Shown in pieces: positions 6,043 to 10,247 of a stretch of 10,247 nt of DNA. This DNA is from Dehalococcoidia bacterium (GTDB lineage Bacteria; Chloroflexota; Dehalococcoidia; GIF9; UBA5629): assembly GCA_028715025.1 (NCBI GenBank), contig JAQTLG010000033.1:1-10247 (forward strand), read 5' to 3'. The notes under the pieces are model-generated. The model worked only from the letters and a program-made list of their open reading frames with translations. It searched no databases and had not been told where the DNA came from. A program made the translations under genes and the position numbers. Numbering within the stretch: position 1 is the stretch's first letter; every line of letters begins with the position of its first letter.

Positions 6043-6978
6043 TTGGGTATATGGCTCAAATTGTCGGATATAGAAAAAAGAACTGAGCAGGGCGTAAGCC
6101 GCAGCCGCGAAGGGTTTTTCTCCAAAATAGCCGGGCTTTTCAACCGAGCCAGGATCGAAGAATCGACGTGGGATGAATTGGAGGAATTGCTGATCTCGGC
6201 GGATGTGGGTATGGAAACCGCGGGAAAGCTGCTGGAACGAGTGAGGAAGCGGACCAGGGATGAGAAGCTGATCGAGGGGAGCCAGGTGCGTGCTGCGCTC
6301 AAAGAGGAGATGGTGCGGCTGCTCGATGTCCCGGTAAAGGCTGGAGCCGTTGCATCGGGTGCAGGGATGACGGTGATTCTGATGGTCGGAGTTAACGGGA
6401 CGGGTAAGACTACAAGCATAGCCAAGCTCGCCAGTGAGTATAAAAACAGCGGTAAAAAGGTGCTGTTGGGTGCGGCCGACACTTTCCGGGCGGCCGCTAT
6501 CGATCAGCTTAAAATGTGGGGTGCCAGAGTGGATGTTGATGTGGTGGCCCATCAGCCGGGAGCGGATCCCGGAGCTGTAGTGTTCGATACGCTGGAGGCA
6601 GCGCGCAGCCGCGCTGCCGATATCGTCATCATAGACACGGCGGGAAGGCTTCAGACCAAACATAACCTGATGGACGAACTAAGGAAGATCAGGAAGATCT
6701 CGGGCAAATATGACGCCGAACAGGAAGTGCTGCTGGTTATAGACGCCACTACGGGGCAGAACGGGTTATCCCAGGCTCGCAGTTTCACGGAGGCTACGGA
6801 CGTCAATGGCATATTACTCTCCAAGCTGGACGGGACCGCCAGGGGTGGTATAGTATTAGCAATCTGCGACCTGCTGCAAATACCCATCAGATATATAGGA
6901 ACGGGGGAACAGATAGGTGATATAGCGCCGTTTGACCCTGTATCATTTGTAAACGCTATTTTCGGGGATGTAACTTAG
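6043..6978 (+). CDS. ftsY: Signal recognition particle receptor FtsY
   Basis: This 311-residue SRP GTPase receives ribosome-nascent chain-SRP complexes at the membrane and hands them to the Sec translocon. The N domain (about 20-95) is followed by a complete G domain: 'GVNGTGKTT' (116-124), 'DTFRAAA' (146-152) with the SRP-type insertion after it, 'DTAGR' (198-202), 'SKLDG' (260-264) and 'GTGEQIGDIAPFDP' (286-299). The GTGEQ...DL/IxPF ending distinguishes FtsY from Ffh. The acidic A domain of E. coli FtsY is absent, as in many bacteria; the short N-terminal amphipathic stretch presumably binds lipid. The frame is closed by the preceding gene's stop codon, so TTG at 6043 or TTG at 6061 must be the start. 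Neither has a clear SD, which suggests translational coupling. Confidence 0.95.
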   Translation: MGIWLKLSDIEKRTEQGVSRSREGFFSKIAGLFNRARIEESTWDELEELLISADVGMETAGKLLERVRKRTRDEKLIEGSQVRAALKEEMVRLLDVPVKAGAVASGAGMTVILMVGVNGTGKTTSIAKLASEYKNSGKKVLLGAADTFRAAAIDQLKMWGARVDVDVVAHQPGADPGAVVFDTLEAARSRAADIVIIDTAGRLQTKHNLMDELRKIRKISGKYDAEQEVLLVIDATTGQNGLSQARSFTEATDVNGILLSKLDGTARGGIVLAICDLLQIPIRYIGTGEQIGDIAPFDPVSFVNAIFGDVT

Positions 6979-6982
6979 AGAT

Positions 6983-7789
6983 ATGTTTGATATCGATTGG
7001 AATCCGGTAATACTGAACATCGGCACGCTTGAGATCAGGTGGTATGGCGTACTGGTCGTACTGGCTGTAATTGCAGTGATAGCTCTTTCCCTGGTTGAGG
7101 CCAGGCGCAGGGGCATAGCACAGGATGTCATATGGGATGTGGCGTTGTGGGCGGTGGTTGGCGGCATCATCGGCGCCAGGCTGCTGCACATCATCGACAG
7201 GTGGCAGTACTACCTGTACCATCCGGAACAGCTACTTAATTTTGCCGGCCTTGCCATCTGGGGCGCGATGCTGGGAGGATTGGCCGCCATCCTGATCTTC
7301 TGCCTGGTTAAAAAGATGTCCTTCTGGTTGCTGGGCGATATAGCCGCGCCGGGGGCTATTTTAGGGCAGGCCATCGGCCGTTTGGGATGCCTGGTGAACG
7401 GATGTTGCTATGGCCTGACCTGCGAGCTTCCGATCGCTGTTATATACAGCAATCCCAACAGCTATGCTCCTATCGGCGTACCTATCTACCCCACACAGCT
7501 GTTCCATATCGTACGGGATCTGGCAGGCTTCGCGGTGTTGTGGTCACTGCGTAAAAAGCTCAGGCCGGAAGGAACGCTCTTCCTGTTATGGCTGATCTTT
7601 TTCGGCATGGGGGACTTTGTCATACGATTCTTCCGCGAGAGCGAACCTTTCCTGTTCAACCTTCCGCAGGCTCAGGTCATAGATATACTGATAGTGGTGG
7701 CTGCGGTTATCACGTTGATCGTAAGATACGCCATGTACCGCAAAGCAAAGCAGCCGATGGCCGGGACAGAGGTCAGTAAGAGCGTGTAA
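6983..7789 (+). CDS. lgt: Prolipoprotein diacylglyceryl transferase Lgt
   Basis: The 268-residue membrane enzyme transfers diacylglycerol from phosphatidylglycerol to the lipobox cysteine of prolipoproteins, the first step of lipoprotein maturation. About seven membrane segments are visible. Family marks are 'IRWYGVLV' (18-25), 'GGIIGARLLHII' (60-71), 'GLAIWGAMLGG' (89-99), the signature region 'GRLGCLVNGCCYG' (132-144), 'YPTQLFH' (169-175) and 'DFVIRFFRE' (211-219), which holds the equivalent of the essential second arginine. The signature differs from the E. coli 'GRIGNFINGELWG' form in having Cys for the first Asn and CCYG for ELWG; Trp93 stands where E. coli has a catalytic-region His. 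Both changes occur in other bacterial Lgt-family proteins as far as I recall. ATG at 6983 lies four bases after the ftsY stop, with no strong SD. The last 17 bases overlap recJ on the other strand. Confidence 0.92.
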   Translation: MFDIDWNPVILNIGTLEIRWYGVLVVLAVIAVIALSLVEARRRGIAQDVIWDVALWAVVGGIIGARLLHIIDRWQYYLYHPEQLLNFAGLAIWGAMLGGLAAILIFCLVKKMSFWLLGDIAAPGAILGQAIGRLGCLVNGCCYGLTCELPIAVIYSNPNSYAPIGVPIYPTQLFHIVRDLAGFAVLWSLRKKLRPEGTLFLLWLIFFGMGDFVIRFFRESEPFLFNLPQAQVIDILIVVAAVITLIVRYAMYRKAKQPMAGTEVSKSV

Positions 7790-9452
7790 AATCAAGCAGG
7801 TTGAGCCTGAGCTGGCCCTTGCCGTTGAAATTGTCCACCTCTACCGAATAAACGATATCTATATGGCGGGACAGCTCACCCAGGTAATTCCCCAGGCGAA
7901 AACCCATGGTATCCCAGACGATGCCGTCCTGTTTTAGCTTGAGCTTTATATGGTCTTTCTGGCTGCCCACCAGCTTTTGTTCCACAACCTCGACCTTGCG
8001 GCTCAGGAAAACAGGGGCAGGATTACCCATGCCGAAAGGCTCGAGCTGGCGCATCTCCTCGAATGTTCCACCCGCAAAAGCTGAAAGGGAAACCTCTGCA
8101 TCGATATCAATGTGAGGTCGCAGGTCGAGGCCCGTTAGCTGCTCCTCGGCCAGTGAACGTAGCCTTTTCTGCAGCTGCTGCATATCCCTGGTATGTGTGT
8201 TGAAGCCCGCAGCCCGTGCATGGCCGCCGTATTTGGTGAGCAGGTGGTGGCATGTCTTCAGCGCTTCCATCAGATCAAACTCGGGAATGCTTCTAGCGCT
8301 GCCGCGGCAGGAGTCTGCTCCTATCTTGAATAATATGACGGGACGATAAAACTCGTCCGCCAGCCTGCCGGCCACCAGGCCGATTACGCCCGGCGGATAA
8401 TCGGCGTCGCTGGCCATCAGGATAACCCTGTCCGCGCCATCCTCAAGTATCTGGCGTCGTGCCTTGTCGTATGTCTCTGCAACCAGGCGCTGCCTTTCCT
8501 TGTTTTTTTCTTCCAACTCGGTTGCCAGTATCCTGGCCTGTGCGTGGTCCTGCGTTACCAGCAACTGGTAGCTCGTACCCGCGTCATCCAGCCTGCCGGC
8601 CGAGTTCAGCCTGGGACCGATCTGATATGAGATGGTGTCGGTTGTCAGCTTGCTTTGTTCAATTCCGGCAATACGCATCAGTTCAACCAGCCCGATACGC
8701 TTGGTCCTGTGCAGCAGGCGAAGCCCCGATTTCACCCAGTAACGGTTCTCACTGATCAGCGGTGACATATCTGTAATGGTCCCCAGAGTCACCAGCTCTA
8801 ATGAACTATTGAGCAGATCGTCATGCCCGCCTCCGGGAAGCAGCCCCTCCATCAGCTTAAATGCGACACCGACACCGGCAAATTCCTTGAAAGGGCAGGT
8901 TGAATCGGTACGTTTGGGATCCACGATGATGCCGGCCGGCGGCAACTCAGCCAGCGGTACGTGATGGTCGGTCACCAGTATCTCCATGCCCATCTTGCGG
9001 GCTTTCTCGATTTCAGCAAAAGCTGTTATACCGGTATCTACGGTTACTACAAGCGTAACGCCCTGTTTACGCAGTTTCTCCAGAGCAGGTATCCTCAGCC
9101 CGTAGCCCTCCTGCATCCGATGCGGGATATAGGGTACGACATCGCCACCGAGCTCACTCAGGCCCTGGACCAGCAGCGCCGTCGCCGTGATACCATCAGC
9201 ATCGAAATCGCCGTAAACGGCTATCTTTTCACCCGACATCAGCGCTTTATAGACGCGATTGACGGCCTGATGCATATCAGGGACGCTGAAAGGATCTATG
9301 GCAAGGCGCTTATCGGCCTTAAGGAAGATCTCGGCGCTGGAATGATCGTTGATGCCACGGTTATAAAGCAGCCTGGACACAAGGGAACCCGCACCCCGGA
9401 ACAGCAGGGGTTTCTCGGCGTCAGGCAGGAGCTTCCAATGTGTATGGGCCAA
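7773..9452 (-). CDS. recJ: Single-stranded-DNA-specific exonuclease RecJ
   Basis: The 559-residue DHH-family nuclease degrades single-stranded DNA 5' to 3' in recombination, mismatch and base-excision repair. Manganese-binding motifs are complete: 'GDFDADG' (81-87), 'VDTGI' (138-142), 'TDHHVP' (161-166) and 'VDPKR' (177-181) with 'FAGVGVAFKL' after it. The DHHA1 domain shows 'PPGVIGLVAGRL' (353-364) and 'KYGGHARAAGFN' (407-418). A C-terminal OB-like domain (about 447-559) holds 'LEPFGMGNPAPVF' (470-482). The length matches compact bacterial RecJ. The likely start is a TTG at 9452; the nearby ATG at 9459 is in another frame that stops soon. No strong SD is visible. The gene has its own promoter just upstream and converges on lgt with a 17-base overlap and no obvious terminator. 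Confidence 0.95.
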   Translation of the reverse strand: MAHTHWKLLPDAEKPLLFRGAGSLVSRLLYNRGINDHSSAEIFLKADKRLAIDPFSVPDMHQAVNRVYKALMSGEKIAVYGDFDADGITATALLVQGLSELGGDVVPYIPHRMQEGYGLRIPALEKLRKQGVTLVVTVDTGITAFAEIEKARKMGMEILVTDHHVPLAELPPAGIIVDPKRTDSTCPFKEFAGVGVAFKLMEGLLPGGGHDDLLNSSLELVTLGTITDMSPLISENRYWVKSGLRLLHRTKRIGLVELMRIAGIEQSKLTTDTISYQIGPRLNSAGRLDDAGTSYQLLVTQDHAQARILATELEEKNKERQRLVAETYDKARRQILEDGADRVILMASDADYPPGVIGLVAGRLADEFYRPVILFKIGADSCRGSARSIPEFDLMEALKTCHHLLTKYGGHARAAGFNTHTRDMQQLQKRLRSLAEEQLTGLDLRPHIDIDAEVSLSAFAGGTFEEMRQLEPFGMGNPAPVFLSRKVEVVEQKLVGSQKDHIKLKLKQDGIVWDTMGFRLGNYLGELSRHIDIVYSVEVDNFNGKGQLRLNLLDFTRSY

Positions 9453-9478
9453 ATGGCATCTTCGCTTTCTTAGTTGGA

Positions 9479-9507
9479 TTTATACCATAAAACGTATGTA
9501 ATGTAAA
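9479..9507 (-). promoter_or_regulatory. Promoter of recJ
   Basis: Read on the minus strand, TTTACA (9507-9502) and TATAAA (9484-9479) are each one mismatch from the sigma-70 consensus and are exactly 17 bases apart. A TG one base upstream of the -10 adds an extended -10 element. Transcription would start near 9472, about 20 bases before the TTG. It lies in the 66-base gap after the membrane-protein gene, so recJ can be transcribed independently. Confidence 0.65.
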
Positions 9508-9518
9508 CAGTCGAAAGA

Positions 9519-9974
9519 CTAGGATAACGGTGCCAGCCGCTCCTGGGTAATGGCCGCCAGGACAAAGAAAAGCATATTGGCCACATATATTGCGGTAAAT
9601 ATGACGCTGCCCCAGAGGTATCCTGCATCGCTCCTCTCTCTCTTTACGAATCGCCAGAAGTGGAAAACGACCGCCTGCATAATATAAAGTGAGTAGCAGA
9701 GTACGAGTACGATATATGCGGGAATGCCCCACTGAAAGAGTATGGCTGCCAGAGCCGATAAACCCATGGCGAGATTGGCAAAGCCGACCTCGAACTGATA
9801 TCCCGGTGAGGTGGATTCCAGGCCCAGGCGGGAAGCGTCAGCCTTGTGAAAGATAACGTGGCTGACGAAGCTTATCAGGCCGTTGAACGCCACACACGTC
9901 ACAAGTATGACTTCCAGTGCAGGCCTGGCGTCCGACCAGGTGAAGTACAGGTAATAAGCCAGTGCTATACCCAC
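9519..9974 (-). CDS. Small multi-pass membrane protein of unknown function
   Basis: From the GTG at 9974 this encodes 151 residues with about five hydrophobic segments: roughly 1-12, 20-42, 61-80, 83-104 and 120-143. It has the motif 'YQFEVGFANLAMGLSALAAI' before the third segment and a basic loop 'RFVKRERSD' (107-115). The E-x-G-F-A-N-L-x-x-G pattern is reminiscent of uncharacterised DUF6790-like membrane proteins, but I am not certain of the match. The GTG has no SD and cuts the first membrane helix short. The frame stays open upstream to 10034 and encodes more hydrophobic residues (IIIASVIAIIRYCVI), preceded by an SD-like GAAGGA, yet with no ATG, GTG or TTG. The true start may therefore be near 10022 at an unusual codon, or a one-base frameshift may be present. 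Function is unknown. Confidence 0.65.
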   Translation of the reverse strand: MGIALAYYLYFTWSDARPALEVILVTCVAFNGLISFVSHVIFHKADASRLGLESTSPGYQFEVGFANLAMGLSALAAILFQWGIPAYIVLVLCYSLYIMQAVVFHFWRFVKRERSDAGYLWGSVIFTAIYVANMLFFVLAAITQERLAPLS

Positions 9975-10028
9975 CCCGATGACGCAGTATCTGATAATGG
10001 CTATGACTGAAGCTATTATGATGGGCCA

Positions 10029-10034
10029 TCCTTC
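10029..10034 (-). promoter_or_regulatory. Ribosome binding site-like GAAGGA before the membrane protein
   Basis: Read on the minus strand, GAAGGA ends six bases before an ATC codon (10022-10020) and nine before an ATA codon (10019-10017), both in the membrane protein's frame. An ATG (10029-10027) overlaps the motif but is in a different frame. The position argues for a start upstream of the GTG at 9974. Confidence 0.4.
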
Positions 10035-10048
10035 TCAAGGACGGATAT

Positions 10049-10247
10049 TCAATTCTGAAGACGGTAACCGTCCGTTCTTATCAGCCAGTTATAAGTCATA
10101 TAGCGCTCTGATACCACATTGCCGTTTTGTGAAACAGACGAGACTACGTTCAATGAATATTCGTAGCCGATACATAACTGATAATACCAGGTGTGTACGA
10201 CAAAGGGGTTACCGTAATACCACCCGCCGGGACCTGAGCCGGCAAGG
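10049..10247 (-). CDS. C-terminal end of an unrecognised protein (5' end outside window)
   Basis: On the minus strand one frame is open from the window edge (first full codon ends at 10246) to a TGA at 10051-10049, giving 65 residues. The segment is rich in Tyr, Trp, Asn, Gly and Ser, with 'GGWYYGNPFVVHTWYYQLC' near its start and 'YMTYNWLIRTDGYRLQN' at the end. It has no hydrophobic helix. Alternating aromatic and polar residues suggest beta strands, as in an exported domain, but that is a guess. The other two minus-strand frames are broken, which supports this one. It ends about 27 bases before the probable start of the membrane-protein gene, so the two may share a transcript. I do not recognise the family. 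Confidence 0.5.
   Translation of the reverse strand, partial: LAGSGPGGWYYGNPFVVHTWYYQLCIGYEYSLNVVSSVSQNGNVVSERYMTYNWLIRTDGYRLQN

Noticed and set aside
5878..6663. Minus-strand open frame of about 261 codons opposite the flavoprotein end and ftsY
   Set aside because: It lies fully antisense to two clearly conserved genes, and its translation is rich in His, Pro and Leu typical of shadow frames. It has no recognisable domain.
8961..9473. Plus-strand open frame opposite the 5' part of recJ
   Set aside because: RecJ is unambiguous on the other strand with all catalytic motifs, and the antisense product resembles nothing.
9421..9732. Minus-strand frame using the ATG at 9459 near the recJ start
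   Set aside because: This frame ends a few codons into recJ and is a shadow of the membrane-protein and recJ frames. It was considered as an alternative recJ start and fails.
10039..10073. GGACGG and CCGTCC inverted arms near the right end, considered as a terminator
   Set aside because: The arms are only six bases with a 23-base loop, and there is no T run on either strand.
1..10247. Defence system, mobile element, CRISPR or phage island
   Set aside because: No transposase, integrase, repeat array, tRNA or defence-type domain was found. All recognised genes are metabolic, transport, secretion or repair functions.

Overview
The window is a compact bacterial chromosome segment of moderate GC (roughly mid-50s %, judged by eye). 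It has short intergenic gaps, several likely TTG starts and SD-type ribosome sites. Nothing in it is decisive for taxonomy. The Ig-like repeat lipoprotein, the CCYG-type Lgt and the two-module flavoprotein are the sort of genes I associate with environmental anaerobes such as Dehalococcoidia-like Chloroflexota, but that placement is a low-confidence inference. No tRNA, rRNA, CRISPR array, insertion sequence or phage gene is visible, and no gene-free stretch exceeds about 120 bases.

Layout on the plus strand: (1) a flavin reductase-like split-barrel protein (80-652). (2) A zinc-uptake operon of a Fur-family regulator (probably Zur, 728-1162), the zinc-binding lipoprotein ZnuA (1173-2045), the ATPase ZnuC (2048-2806) and the permease ZnuB (2809-3636). 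It is preceded by a promoter and a near-perfect Fur/Zur-type palindrome at 694-716. (3) A lipoprotein with three Ig-like repeats (3690-4547), with its own good promoter whose -35 lies in the end of znuB. (4) A strong hairpin terminator at 4612-4646 that overlaps the start region of a promoter. (5) A two-module flavodoxin-fold protein (4663-6039), ftsY (6043-6978) and lgt (6983-7789), spaced by only 3-4 bases and probably one transcript.

On the minus strand: recJ (9452 down to 7773) converges on lgt and overlaps its 3' end by 17 bases, with a good promoter at 9507-9479. Upstream lies a small multi-helix membrane protein (9974, or about 10022, down to 9519), and then the C-terminal end of an unrecognised gene that runs off the right edge.

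Functional links: the Zur-like repressor would sense zinc and control its own transporter operon. ZnuA and the Ig-like protein both carry lipoboxes and are therefore substrates for the lipid transferase Lgt encoded 3-6 kb downstream. FtsY delivers membrane proteins such as ZnuB and Lgt to the translocon. RecJ is an unrelated DNA-repair exonuclease. Most of the window is ordinary housekeeping. I see no convincing undescribed system. The points worth a second look are the zinc operator, the terminator/promoter overlap, the two-module flavoprotein, the Ig-like lipoprotein, and the irregular 5' end of the membrane-protein gene.
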